Below, piece after piece: positions 52,845-61,191 of a stretch of 64,000 bases of DNA (the first letter of the stretch is position 1; each line of letters starts with the position of its first letter). Below the pieces are notes generated by a model that saw only the letters and a program-made list of their open reading frames with translations, searched no databases and was not told the DNA's origin. The translations under genes and the position numbers were made by a program. Source of the DNA: Rhodopirellula bahusiensis (GTDB lineage Bacteria; Planctomycetota; Planctomycetia; Pirellulales; Pirellulaceae); NCBI RefSeq assembly GCF_002727185.1, contig NZ_NIZW01000017.1:121498-185497 (forward strand), written 5' to 3'.

Positions 52845-54866
52845 TTGAGCCGACTGCATCACACCGCCGCCGACTACGCCGCCATCGCGATTGCGCCGGT
52901 GTTGATCTTTGTGATGCTGTTCAGTCTGGCCAGCTTCTTGTGCACCGTCCTGTATTCGGGGAACTACTCGGGTGCGTTGGTGTGGACGATGCTGATGTAC
53001 TCGATGGGAGCCACCGCGGTCGCTCGCATCACCATCGAAAACGATCGCCAGTACTCGTCGCTGTACGCGATCGCACTCGGCATCGCGACTTTGTTTGTCT
53101 TGATTCGCTATGTCGGCGACCCAATCTTCTCGATCGGAATCGTATGGGTGGTCGGCTACTTGGCGGACAAGATTGTTCACGACTGCACGATCGTGGACGA
53201 CTCCGTTGACAGCAGCGGACAAGGTTTGGTCGACAGTGGTTTGTCGTTCCTCAAACTTCGGCGGCAGCAAAAACAACAAGCCGATATCTCGTCGTCGAAC
53301 GTCGCGGGCGAAGAAGGCAACACGCCCAAGCGAAAGTCCAAACGATCTTCGAAAGACCCCGCCGCCGGCCACCAACCTGGCCGGACTGTGTTGTGGTTGG
53401 CACTGGGTGCATTGCCGCTGTTTGGTTTGGGTCAGTTCTTTCTCAGTGGAGATTCCAAGTCATGGAATCTCGCTCGAATTTTGCTGACGCTCTACTTGTT
53501 CTCCGCGCTGTCGCTGCTGGTGGTGACATCATTCTTAAACCTTCGACGCTACCTGCGTCAGCGACAAACGGAGATGCCGCTTGACGCAACCGTCGCTTGG
53601 CTTGCTGGTGGCATTGTCATCATCGGACTGATTCTGATGATCGCCTACATCGCTCCGTTGCCAGGCAAAGCCGTTGCGTCGATGAAGGTTCCCGAATTTC
53701 TTAACAACCGATCGCCACTGTCAGCCAGTGAATATGGTTGGGGCGACGAGGGCGCGGAGATCAGCGACGAGAACGACGCCCAGTCATCCGAAACCAGCCC
53801 GGACGGATCGCCAAGCGGTGAAACCAAACCCGGTGCAAAAGCCGGCGGTCAAAAAGGCAACCGCGAAGACGGTCCGGCGGGTAGCGATCCCGGTGGCAAG
53901 AAGCAGGGCAAGGGACAAGACCCCGGCGGCGATCAACCTGCTGGCGGCAAAAAGAGCGAATCATCCAAGAACCAATCCACTTCCAACGATTCCAAGAACT
54001 CGGGCAACCAGCAACAACAAAAGTTCGAACAACAAGGCAAAGCATCGCAAAACGATTCGCCTCAGTCGAAGGGCGAATCCGCATCTCAATCCGATCAGTC
54101 AAGCGAATCGAACTCGGAACCATCCGAATCATCCAACGGCGATTCGCAGAGCGGAGATCAAGACGATTCCAACTCCCCATCAGAGTCATCTGAGGAAAAC
54201 CAATCGCCTGAGAACCAGTCCGCCGAAGATCAATCGTCACAGCAATCCAAGCAAAACGACGAGCAGTCCTCGCCACCTTCCGACAACCAGAATCAAAACG
54301 CGAATCAGCAGAAGGAACCGCTGTCGGCCCGGACCAAACCTCCGCCCGATCGTTCACCATCTTTGAGCGGCGTGTTCAACACGATGGCGAGCATGCTGAA
54401 GTGGCTGATCCTCCTTGGCTTACTCGCCTTCATCGCGTTCTTTGTCGTCCGCAACTTGGACGCCATCCTCGCGTGGTGGGACAGCCTTTTCGCGGATGAC
54501 GATCGAGAGCCCTCGGAACAACAGCCATCAACCAAGAAGAAACTTGAACCCGAAACGCCACCGCGACCATTCGCATCGTTTCGCAACCCGGTTGGCGATC
54601 CCGATCCCCGGCGTGTGGTGGTCGTCACGTTCCAGGCGTTGGAAGCTTGGTGCCGGGAACAAGGCGTCGAACGCTCGCCGGACGAAACGCCTTCGGAATT
54701 TGTACGTCGCGTTGCGGTCCAGTTCCCGACGCTGGGTCAATCTGCGGTTCAGGTCGTCGATGCCTACAACCGAATCGTTTATGGTCGTGCAGCGGCCACG
54801 AAAGATGATGTCGAGGCCGCCAGTTCCGTATGGCAAGTCTTCGCTGGTGGCATCCGCACTTCATGA
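52845..54866 (+). CDS. Membrane protein with C-terminal DUF4129 and long polar linker
   Basis: 673 residues, TTG start. Five or so N-terminal helices (AIAIAPVLIFVMLFSLASFLC, LVWTMLMYSMGATAVARI, YAIALGIATLFVLIRYVG, LWLALGALPLFGLGQFFL, VAWLAGGIVIIGLILMIAYIAP). Then about 200 residues dominated by Ser, Gln, Asn, Glu, Asp and Lys, a further TM (WLILLGLLAFIAFFVVRNLDAIL), and a DUF4129 domain (VVVVTFQALEAWCREQGVERSPDETPSEFVRRVAVQFP). DUF4129 usually occurs with transglutaminase-like and DUF58/MoxR genes; none is adjacent here. The stop overlaps the next start (ATGA). Confidence 0.75.
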   Translation: MSRLHHTAADYAAIAIAPVLIFVMLFSLASFLCTVLYSGNYSGALVWTMLMYSMGATAVARITIENDRQYSSLYAIALGIATLFVLIRYVGDPIFSIGIVWVVGYLADKIVHDCTIVDDSVDSSGQGLVDSGLSFLKLRRQQKQQADISSSNVAGEEGNTPKRKSKRSSKDPAAGHQPGRTVLWLALGALPLFGLGQFFLSGDSKSWNLARILLTLYLFSALSLLVVTSFLNLRRYLRQRQTEMPLDATVAWLAGGIVIIGLILMIAYIAPLPGKAVASMKVPEFLNNRSPLSASEYGWGDEGAEISDENDAQSSETSPDGSPSGETKPGAKAGGQKGNREDGPAGSDPGGKKQGKGQDPGGDQPAGGKKSESSKNQSTSNDSKNSGNQQQQKFEQQGKASQNDSPQSKGESASQSDQSSESNSEPSESSNGDSQSGDQDDSNSPSESSEENQSPENQSAEDQSSQQSKQNDEQSSPPSDNQNQNANQQKEPLSARTKPPPDRSPSLSGVFNTMASMLKWLILLGLLAFIAFFVVRNLDAILAWWDSLFADDDREPSEQQPSTKKKLEPETPPRPFASFRNPVGDPDPRRVVVVTFQALEAWCREQGVERSPDETPSEFVRRVAVQFPTLGQSAVQVVDAYNRIVYGRAAATKDDVEAASSVWQVFAGGIRTS

Positions 54867-55921
54867 CCTCGCATTTGCACGCACCCATTCACACCCAAAT
54901 CGCACGCGTCACGGCGCCGTGGATGTTTGCGATATCGGTGTGGTTCCTGGTGTGCCAAGCGATCTTGATCGTGATGTGGGTTGATGTCCCCAACCTGCGT
55001 GAATCGACGACGCAAGCTCACGTCGACGAATACGTGATTCGAGTCGACTCGACTTACTTGGGCATGTGGTTCGAACGAATCGCGATTTTTTCGATGCTGG
55101 CGATTTGGCCCATCGTGATCCTCGAGTCCGTCTACCACTGGATCATTCGTCCAAAGTCGCGATCGATGCGATGGTTCCACTTCTTCACGTTGATGTTCTG
55201 CATTTGCCCATCACTTCGCATGTGTGCTCGCAGCTACGAAATGCACGGCCAGCTCTGGTTGCCGGGCATGTCGTGGCAACGCACCAACAAACGATTGCGA
55301 CGCCGTTTGGCTCAGCACTTCAGCTTTCCGATGATCGGCATCGCGCTGTTGATCTTGCCGGTGTTGGTCACTGAATTCTTTCTGAAAGACCAAGTCGCGA
55401 GGTACCAATGGCTGCGAATCACGTTGCACGTCAGCACCGGAGTGATCTGGTTCGCTTTCGCCGCAGAATTCATTTTGATGGTGTCGATCGCGGAGAAGAA
55501 GATTCAGTACATCCGCCAAAACTGGGTCGATCTGGCGATCATCATGTTGCCGTTCTTCTCGTTTTTGCGATCGATGCAGGCGGTCCGCGGAACCCGTTTG
55601 GCGAAACTCGCGAAAATTCCGCAACTGGCCAAATTGGCTCGGGCATATCGGCTTCGAGGCACCGCTCTGAAGGGCTTTCGAGCCCTCGTGATTTTGGGCG
55701 TCGCCACTCGGTTGTTCAAAACCAACAAGAAACGCCAGCTCGAACGATTGCAGGCGGAATTGGCCGTTGCGCGTCGTGAAACGCGACTGATCCGGCTCGC
55801 AATCGCACGCTTGGAGCGAGAAATCCAGGAGGAACTGGACGACGAGGCGGAATTGTCGGCGGCAATTGCCGACACGGGCAGCCACAGCGACGCCAAGATA
55901 TCCGAAAAGAATCTCGCCTAA
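54863..55921 (+). CDS. Membrane protein resembling voltage-sensor/potassium-channel modules
   Basis: 352 residues from the ATG at 54863, coupled by overlap to the upstream gene. Hydrophobic helices include WMFAISVWFLVCQAILIVMWV, IAIFSMLAIWPIVILESVYHWII, MIGIALLILPVLVTEFFL and GVIWFAFAAEFILMVSIAE. The segment NWVDLAIIMLPFFSFLRSMQAVRGTRLAKLAKIPQLAKLARAYRLRG looks like an S3-S4 voltage sensor with periodic Arg/Lys. A clear K-selectivity filter (TVGYG) is not visible, so channel activity is uncertain. A C-terminal coiled coil (LERLQAELAVARRETRLIRLAIARLEREIQEEL) may drive assembly. Confidence 0.65.
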   Translation: MTSHLHAPIHTQIARVTAPWMFAISVWFLVCQAILIVMWVDVPNLRESTTQAHVDEYVIRVDSTYLGMWFERIAIFSMLAIWPIVILESVYHWIIRPKSRSMRWFHFFTLMFCICPSLRMCARSYEMHGQLWLPGMSWQRTNKRLRRRLAQHFSFPMIGIALLILPVLVTEFFLKDQVARYQWLRITLHVSTGVIWFAFAAEFILMVSIAEKKIQYIRQNWVDLAIIMLPFFSFLRSMQAVRGTRLAKLAKIPQLAKLARAYRLRGTALKGFRALVILGVATRLFKTNKKRQLERLQAELAVARRETRLIRLAIARLEREIQEELDDEAELSAAIADTGSHSDAKISEKNLA

Positions 55922-56059
55922 ATTGCCAACATTGCTGAAACTTCGGCGAATCGGCCTGGGTACCTTTCTTCGTAGGCGCCCTGTTCTTGAGATGACACGG
56001 CCTTACAGTTGAAGCTCTTGCCTTTCAATTTCCAATTTGATCCGATAAAGGACGCACCC

Positions 56060-57796
56060 GTGAGATTGTCGTACGCCCGTTTCCAACCCGCCCGCCCAGG
56101 CATTTCTCGAGTTGCCACGTTCGCGTTGGCCGCTTTGGTCGCCTTCGCTGGCATCGCATCACCGTTCACTTCGGTGATGGCTCAAGAAAAATTGACTCCC
56201 GGTGGCGGCAGTGCCGTTGCGGGGCAATCCACTGAACCAGTCGTCGTGGTCACGCTGGGCAGCATCGATCAATTGACCCGCGACTTGAACTACCTCAGCG
56301 GTGCGATCGGCCAACCACAACTGGGCGGCATGTTCGCCATGATGGCCGGAACCTTCACGCAAGGCATCGACACTTCGCAACCCGTTGGCATTGTCGTTCC
56401 CTTGATTGATGGTGCTCCTGAACCCATCGCATTGCTGCCGACATCGAACGTCAAAACCGTGCTCAAACGCATGGAAGCTCAAGTCGGTCCCGCCGACGAA
56501 CTGGATGACGGCACAATGGTGATCGCCATCGGCGCCAACACCGTCTTCATTCGCCAAGTTGGCAACTGGGCGGTCTTGGCTCGCAACCGCGCCGTGTTGG
56601 ACAACGCTCCTGCTGACCCGTCGGCGGTCATCGGTGAAATGGGTTCGGACTACGACATCGGCATTCGCTTGGAAGTGCAACAAGTTCCACCGCCAATGCG
56701 TGACGCTTTGATCGGCCAAATCCGCCAAGGATTTGACCAAGCCATGAAGCAGCAACAAAACGGCGACGAAGCCGCGATGGAATACGCTGCTCAATCGATC
56801 GAACAGCTCGAACAAATCATCGATCAAACGAAAGACTTGATGATCGGAATCGACATCGATTCAGCCAACCGTCGTGTTCTGTTGGAGACCGAGTTCACCG
56901 CCGTCCCAGGTTCCAAGCTGGCACGGATGTACGACGGACAAAAACCGATCCCATCGGCTTACAGCAGCGTCGTTCGTGATGATGCAGCCGGCTACGTTCA
57001 CTTCGCCAGCTCCATCGGCCCCGAGGCTCTTGAGCAAGCACAAACAAGCGTCGATGGCGCGATGCAGATGCTGGGCTCGGCTTTGAGCCAAACCGACAAG
57101 CTGAGCGAGAGCGAGCAAGCCGAAGCGACCGACATGATCCGTCGAGTCGTGGAACTGATGATGGACTCGGCCAAAGAAGGCAAATCGGACTTCGGTGCGT
57201 TGTTGCTGACCGATGCCAACAAACTTCAATTCGCTTTGGGTGCATTCGTATCCGACGGTTACGAAGCCGCCAGCATCGTCAAAGATGTGGCTGCAAAAGT
57301 CCAAGGCCACGGCGACGCGCCTCGCTTTGAGTTTGACGTCAAAAAGTACAAAGACGTCAACATGCACTTGGTCGAAGCGGACGTGCCCGCTGACGAAGAC
57401 GAAGTTCGCAAGATCTTCGGCGAACAAGTTCGCGTTCACATCGGAACCGGCCCCAAGGCCATCTACGTTGCTTTGGGCGATGACAGCCTGCCATTGATGA
57501 AGCAATTGATCGACGCGGAAGCGACTCCCGTTGCCCCAACCGGCAACACGCTGATGCAAGTCGAAGTCAACCTGATGCCGATCCTTCAGTTTGCTCAATC
57601 GATCGAGAACAACGATGCGATCGCCGCTATGATCGACGCTCTTTCACGAGCCGATGACGCTGGTGAATTGCGAATCGTTTCCGAAGCGATCGACAACGGT
57701 CAAATCAGCCGTTTCATCATCGGTGATGGCATGCTGCAGGCCATTGGTGCGGCCGCTCGACAAGCTCAGCAAGCCAAGATGAACCAAGGCTTCTGA
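56060..57796 (+). CDS. Secreted protein of unknown function
   Basis: About 578 residues from a GTG at 56060, preferred because AAAGGA lies just upstream and the product begins with a signal peptide (ISRVATFALAALVAFAGIASPFTSVMAQ); the frame is also open from a TTG at 56009. The mature part is soluble and alpha/beta (VVVVTLGSIDQLTRDLNYLSGAIGQPQLGG; GIDIDSANRRVLLETEFTAVPGSKLA; VHIGTGPKAIYVALGDDSLPLMKQLID). No catalytic motif is apparent. It reads like a planctomycete-conserved periplasmic protein. A terminator follows. Confidence 0.7.
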   Translation: MRLSYARFQPARPGISRVATFALAALVAFAGIASPFTSVMAQEKLTPGGGSAVAGQSTEPVVVVTLGSIDQLTRDLNYLSGAIGQPQLGGMFAMMAGTFTQGIDTSQPVGIVVPLIDGAPEPIALLPTSNVKTVLKRMEAQVGPADELDDGTMVIAIGANTVFIRQVGNWAVLARNRAVLDNAPADPSAVIGEMGSDYDIGIRLEVQQVPPPMRDALIGQIRQGFDQAMKQQQNGDEAAMEYAAQSIEQLEQIIDQTKDLMIGIDIDSANRRVLLETEFTAVPGSKLARMYDGQKPIPSAYSSVVRDDAAGYVHFASSIGPEALEQAQTSVDGAMQMLGSALSQTDKLSESEQAEATDMIRRVVELMMDSAKEGKSDFGALLLTDANKLQFALGAFVSDGYEAASIVKDVAAKVQGHGDAPRFEFDVKKYKDVNMHLVEADVPADEDEVRKIFGEQVRVHIGTGPKAIYVALGDDSLPLMKQLIDAEATPVAPTGNTLMQVEVNLMPILQFAQSIENNDAIAAMIDALSRADDAGELRIVSEAIDNGQISRFIIGDGMLQAIGAAARQAQQAKMNQGF

Positions 57797-57852
57797 GCCA
57801 ACTCTGTTCGGATCATTTGCTCTGTCAGATGACCTGAATGAACCACGCTTCA

Positions 57853-57902
57853 AACCTCTCTGGGCCGACTCGATATCGGGTGGATCCAGGGAGGTTTTTT
57901 CT
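57853..57902 (+). terminator. Rho-independent terminator
   Basis: AACCTCTCTGG at 57853-57863 pairs with CCAGGGAGGTT at 57886-57896 with one mismatch, and a run of T follows (57895-57901). It ends the transcript of the 56060-57796 gene before the DUF1571 gene. Confidence 0.85.
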
Positions 57903-57926
57903 TGTCCTCCAAAGTTGCCCGGTGTC

Positions 57927-58880
57927 ATGGCCTCTGATTCATCTTCCGCCTCATCCGACGCTGATGTCCCTTCCCGCGGTCGCGGCCGAGCATTCCTGTT
58001 CGGACTGCTCTGTTTCGTTGTAGGACTCGCATCGGGATGGTTCCTGCGAGGAAAGCAATCGCCTCGCTCCGTGGCCTCACCGCCCACCGTGGTCGGAACT
58101 GACTCATCTTCCGCGAATCGCACATCAACCGACGGCCAGTCGGCTTCGTCGGAAGTCCCCATGGCCGAGGTGTTGAAGCTCGCGGAGGAATCGCTGCAGC
58201 ATTTGATCGCCAACGTTGACGGCTACACAACGCGAATGATCAAGCACGAACAAGATCGCAACGGAGTTCTGCAAGAACCGTCTGAGATGTTCATGAAGAT
58301 CCGAACGCGACATGTCGGTGGTGAATCTGGCCACGGCCTGCGTGCCTACTTGCGATTTGAGACACCTGAATCCGCAAAAGGACGCGAGGTGATTTGGATC
58401 GAAGACCAAAACGATGGCCAGCTTCTCGTTCGCGAAGCTGGATTCATCGGCAGCATGATGACCGCCAAGCTCGAGCCCACCAACTTTCTGGCGATGCGAG
58501 GCCAACGCTATCCGATCACCGAACTGGGACTGACCAACTTGGTTCGCAAGTTGATTGAACGTGGCTCTCGCGACATCGACAATCCCGACGTCCAAGTCAT
58601 TCGCACGGAAGGGCATGACTTTGACGGGCAATCATTGACGTTGCTCCAGATCAAACGGTCCATACCGAGCGACCAACCCGATGACTTCTCATTGGCCGAA
58701 GTCGTGATCGACGAAGAACAGAAACTGATCGTCAGCTTCCGCAGCTTTGGTTGGCCAGAGTCCGAAGGCGAAACGCCGCCCCTGATCGAATCGTACGAGT
58801 ACCACGATCTGGTCATCAATCCGACGTTGACCGACCTCGATTTCGATCCAACCAACCCGGACTACACGTTTCCCGAGTGA
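57927..58880 (+). CDS. DUF1571-domain membrane-anchored protein
   Basis: About 317 residues from the ATG at 57927. A Ser/Asp-rich lead and one TM (AFLFGLLCFVVGLASGWFL) anchor it. The extracytoplasmic part matches DUF1571: HLIANVDGYTTRMIKHEQDRNGVL, PSEMFMKIRTRH, LRAYLRFETPESAKGREVIWIEDQNDGQLLVREAGF and PITELGLTNLVRKLIERG. This lipoprotein-carrier-like (LolA-like) family is widespread in planctomycetes and of unknown function. It is the last clearly core gene before the accessory region. Confidence 0.87.
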   Translation: MASDSSSASSDADVPSRGRGRAFLFGLLCFVVGLASGWFLRGKQSPRSVASPPTVVGTDSSSANRTSTDGQSASSEVPMAEVLKLAEESLQHLIANVDGYTTRMIKHEQDRNGVLQEPSEMFMKIRTRHVGGESGHGLRAYLRFETPESAKGREVIWIEDQNDGQLLVREAGFIGSMMTAKLEPTNFLAMRGQRYPITELGLTNLVRKLIERGSRDIDNPDVQVIRTEGHDFDGQSLTLLQIKRSIPSDQPDDFSLAEVVIDEEQKLIVSFRSFGWPESEGETPPLIESYEYHDLVINPTLTDLDFDPTNPDYTFPE

Positions 58881-58923
58881 GGCGATTGATCACGGATACG
58901 CTAGGCCCGATGAAGTGGATGAA

Positions 58924-59154
58924 TTTGGCCTTTGGCCAAAGCGTGCGGGTGGCGTAACACAAGACCAGTGGCGTTGCCCGCTGGCTATGTTGAGCTTGGC
59001 CATTGGCCAAGGTGGACGACTGGCCAACGGCCAGTTTCATCGAAGCCAGTTGATTCGCCCCTGGGACTCTGCCCGGTTGCCCCTGACGAATCGAAAACCA
59101 GCTTTTGGCTGGCAAAGGTTGCGTTCGCCCAGTGAGCACTGGTTCCCAAACGCA
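58924..59154. repeat. Cluster of short perfect palindromes
   Basis: Five hairpins follow one another in a 470-base gene-free stretch (58881-59350). Three share the form xTGGCC-nnn-GGCCAx or nearly so: TTTGGCC/GGCCAAA at 58924-58940, CTTGGCC/GGCCAAG at 58995-59011 and ACTGGCC/GGCCAGT at 59019-59035, each with a 3-base loop. Then CCAGC/GCTGG at 59098-59112 and CCAGTG/CACTGG at 59129-59142, the last nested in a TGCGTT/AACGCA stem (59120-59154). No frame here looks coding. Confidence 0.7.
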
Positions 59155-59205
59155 CAAAATGCTTGACATCGGCGTGCTGCACCACCACGTTAGGTGAGGG
59201 CAGCG

Positions 59206-59240
59206 CAACCAGCGATAAGCCCCTCCCAACCAGCGATAAG
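59206..59240. repeat. Direct repeat CAACCAGCGATAAG x2
   Basis: The 14-mer CAACCAGCGATAAG occurs at 59206-59219 and again at 59227-59240, a 21-base spacing, both perfect. It lies between the palindrome cluster and the first small gene. It might be binding sites for a regulator or an integrase, or part of a dispersed genomic repeat. Confidence 0.6.
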
Positions 59241-59300
59241 TCCGAGACTGCGAACCTGAGACGGGACAACGCAACCGGTGAGAACACCCTTCCATCCAAC

Positions 59301-59325
59301 TTATCTCCGGACCAACCGGGGATAA
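59301..59325. other. Hairpin just before the putative cassette array
   Basis: TTATCTCCGG at 59301-59310 and CCGGGGATAA at 59316-59325 pair with one G/T position around a 5-base loop. A CGTTAC sequence at 59332-59337 follows at once, resembling the GTT ends of the attC-like sites further right. It could be the recombination boundary where the first cassette joins, or a transcription terminator without a T-run. Confidence 0.35.
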
Positions 59326-59350
59326 TCACATCGTTACCCAACCGAGACCA

Positions 59351-59812
59351 TTGCGTTTATCACATCTGCTGACCTTTACGACGGCTACTATTCTGCTTGG
59401 CTGGTTTGCGTTCGTGACAATGCAATACGCTCAACATCGAATTCGTGTGAAAGGCATTGCTCATCAGCTGCAGATGGATGACCGCGTCTTTCATATCCTC
59501 CCTGGATCTCTCAATCCGCCGACCGCAATTGCCGGCGAAGAACGCTTGCTTGTGGTCGGCGAATCTGACAACGACTTTCTTCTCTGCAGCATTGTCCGCA
59601 GTTCGCAATACACTGATTTCCGGGGACAATGGAAACTCGACGTCTGCTTTCGCCCCGACTTGCAACCAGAGCATCCCCGACTTGCGGTATGGGAATCGTT
59701 GGATCACTTCCCGACTGAAACAGATTTGACGCGGTTTCGATCCGACGCGTTACGAAAGCCGTGGGTCAAATGGGACTGCCCCCAGGGGTCGAATCCAGAA
59801 AATGGTGGGTAA
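59351..59812 (+). CDS. Small membrane-anchored protein of unknown function (putative cassette gene 1)
   Basis: 153 residues from a TTG; the first ATG (59420) would remove the only TM (LLTFTTATILLGWFAFVTM), so TTG is preferred. The soluble part (VFHILPGSLNPPTAIAGEERLLVVGESDNDFLLCSIVRS; WKLDVCFRPDLQPEHPRLAVW) is not recognised. The TAA stop is fused to an attC-like inverted repeat (TAAC). The gene begins 16 bases after a GTTA, the compact layout expected of an integron cassette. Confidence 0.55.
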   Translation: MRLSHLLTFTTATILLGWFAFVTMQYAQHRIRVKGIAHQLQMDDRVFHILPGSLNPPTAIAGEERLLVVGESDNDFLLCSIVRSSQYTDFRGQWKLDVCFRPDLQPEHPRLAVWESLDHFPTETDLTRFRSDALRKPWVKWDCPQGSNPENGG

Positions 59813-59900
59813 CCATGACATCCACACGGAGCGGTGGTGGAGACCTGCTTCGCTTTCCAATCACACCGGCTTCCACCGCCCGGTGATGTCCGTCGTTATC
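59810..59900 (+). other. attC-like recombination site A
   Basis: The 5' arm starts TAACCATGACATCCAC in the stop codon of the preceding gene; the 3' arm ends GGTGATGTCCGTCGTTA. Folded, TAAC pairs with GTTA and GACATcCAC with the complement of GTGATGTC, leaving one unpaired C. A second stem GCGGTGG/CCACCGC closes a loop of about 30 bases. This is the AAC...GTT, bulged, two-block architecture of integron attC sites. Length is about 90 bases, within the known range. Confidence 0.65.
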
Positions 59901-59913
59901 CGACAAAGATCAC

Positions 59914-60393
59914 ATGAATCCATACGAGCCTGCTGAACTCTCGCATGAACACGTCGGTCAAGTCGCGCCGCACAAGCGGCCCCCGATCGCCACCGTTACC
60001 GCGTTGGCTAGCATCGCTTTCGCAGTTTTTGTCCTAGCGTCTTCTTGCTTTGATTCGGCCGCCTGGTTCTTGCGTGCTCGGTTTGGTGATGAGTTTCCGG
60101 TGCCCATACTCTTGCCCGCGATCGCACTTGCGACTTGGCTGTTTAGGCCCACTTCCCGGAACCTTGCATACGCTTCACTATCGCTGTTCGTCGTTGCCGC
60201 AATTCATTACTTTCAGCTTTCGGCATACACCCATGTGTGGGAAACCGTTGATACCGTCTACAACAGCGCTCACGATCGACTCCATTCATCATTCTGGTGG
60301 TGCGTTTTTCCGTTTGCCGTTGCGGGTGTACTACTCGCTTTTACGTCCTTCCGATTGACTTTGGCTACCGCAGAATTCCGAAATCGCGGATAA
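59914..60393 (+). CDS. Small four-helix membrane protein (putative cassette gene 2)
   Basis: 159 residues. It starts MNPYEPAELS, an N-terminal pattern common in planctomycete membrane proteins. Four hydrophobic helices: VTALASIAFAVFVLASSCF, VPILLPAIALATWLF, LAYASLSLFVVAAIHYF and WWCVFPFAVAGVLLAFTSF. No function recognised. The start is 17 bases after the GTT of site A and the TAA stop is part of site B, so gene plus site form a unit of cassette type. Confidence 0.6.
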   Translation: MNPYEPAELSHEHVGQVAPHKRPPIATVTALASIAFAVFVLASSCFDSAAWFLRARFGDEFPVPILLPAIALATWLFRPTSRNLAYASLSLFVVAAIHYFQLSAYTHVWETVDTVYNSAHDRLHSSFWWCVFPFAVAGVLLAFTSFRLTLATAEFRNRG

Positions 60394-60477
60394 CCAACGC
60401 GTGCACGCGGAGGCCCGTTGGTCACTTTTTACGAATGGATACTCAACACACGGGCCCCGGTGACGCGGGCCGTTCCC
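60391..60477 (+). other. attC-like recombination site B
   Basis: The 5' arm TAACCAACGCGTGCACGCGG begins in the stop codon; the 3' arm runs CCCCGGTGACGCGGGCCGTTCC. AAC pairs with GTT, GCGTgCAC with GTGACGC leaving one bulged base, and GGCCCG with CGGGCC in the inner block. The loop contains CTTTTTACGAATGGATACTCAAC, closely matching the loop of site C (CTTTTTGCTATGGATAGTCAAC). Shared loop sequence between sites separated by an unrelated gene is strong evidence for a repeated recombination element. Confidence 0.7.
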
Positions 60478-60484
60478 CGACTGA

Positions 60485-61054
60485 ATGCCAATGATCGCAC
60501 TCGGCTACATGGCGAAACGTATCGTCGAGCGTCCCGATTGGCTGGGCGTACCAACGGTCCGCGACGTCTACGCCGTGTCAGACTGCATCTCACCGGACTT
60601 TGCGGACTACATAACTTTTTGGGAGCACAACGGCTTCTGGTTCTTCGACCGGCCTTCCAACATTACTAGGCTTTGTACGCAGCACGGCATCTCGTTGGAT
60701 GACCTTACCTTCGTGTATTACGAGGCCCATCCGCAGCAATTCGACAACGACGATCACACCTGGCGGGACTTCGGACCTGAACTGGACATCAAGACGGATA
60801 TTTTGCCAGCAACCGCATCGACACTGCTCGGATATGACATCGTCTGTTACTCGATGCAGAACTCGCCCGAATGCTCACCGTTGTCGTGCAACCACGTCGC
60901 GACTGACGTCCAAGTGAATTCGCACTGTCTTATCGACTCGCTTGACTACGCTATCCAATCTCTCGAAACTGGCATCTTTGACAACGCCGAGCCCGGCCCG
61001 ATGCGGATTGTTGCCGTCCACTCGCTTCGTACGGGAGCGGACGGGGAACCATGA
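60485..61054 (+). CDS. Protein of unknown function (putative cassette gene 3)
   Basis: 189 residues from the ATG at 60485; the next Met at 60491 is equally possible. Soluble and alpha/beta in appearance (VYAVSDCISPDFADYITFWEHNGFWFFDRPSNITRLCTQHGISLDDLTFVYYEA; HCLIDSLDYAIQSLETGIF). It contains about six cysteines. No family recognised. Its start is 11 bases from the GTT of site B, and the TGA stop lies within site C just after AAC, as in many cassettes. Confidence 0.6.
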   Translation: MPMIALGYMAKRIVERPDWLGVPTVRDVYAVSDCISPDFADYITFWEHNGFWFFDRPSNITRLCTQHGISLDDLTFVYYEAHPQQFDNDDHTWRDFGPELDIKTDILPATASTLLGYDIVCYSMQNSPECSPLSCNHVATDVQVNSHCLIDSLDYAIQSLETGIFDNAEPGPMRIVAVHSLRTGADGEP

Positions 61055-61132
61055 CATGCACGAGAGCACGGCTTGCGACGCTTTTTGCTATGGATAGTCA
61101 ACTCTCAGTGCCCCGTGATGTCTACCGTTCCG
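61045..61132 (+). other. attC-like recombination site C
   Basis: The 5' arm GGAACCATGACATGCACGAG and the 3' arm CCCCGTGATGTCTACCGTTCC pair as GGAAC/GTTCC, GACATgCAC/GTGATGTC with one bulged base, and GCAC/GTGC in the inner block. It repeats both the stem sequence of site A (GACAT-CAC core) and the loop sequence of site B. The stop codon of the preceding gene lies inside the 5' arm. Length is about 88 bases. Confidence 0.7.
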
Positions 61133-61191
61133 CGAATTGAGACGTTTGCGAACACATCAAGATTCACCATTCATTCCGCAGGTTGCCATCA

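Noticed and set aside
58881..59350. CRISPR-like array in the palindrome cluster
   Set aside because: The hairpins differ in sequence and spacing and there are no regular repeat-spacer units or cas genes.
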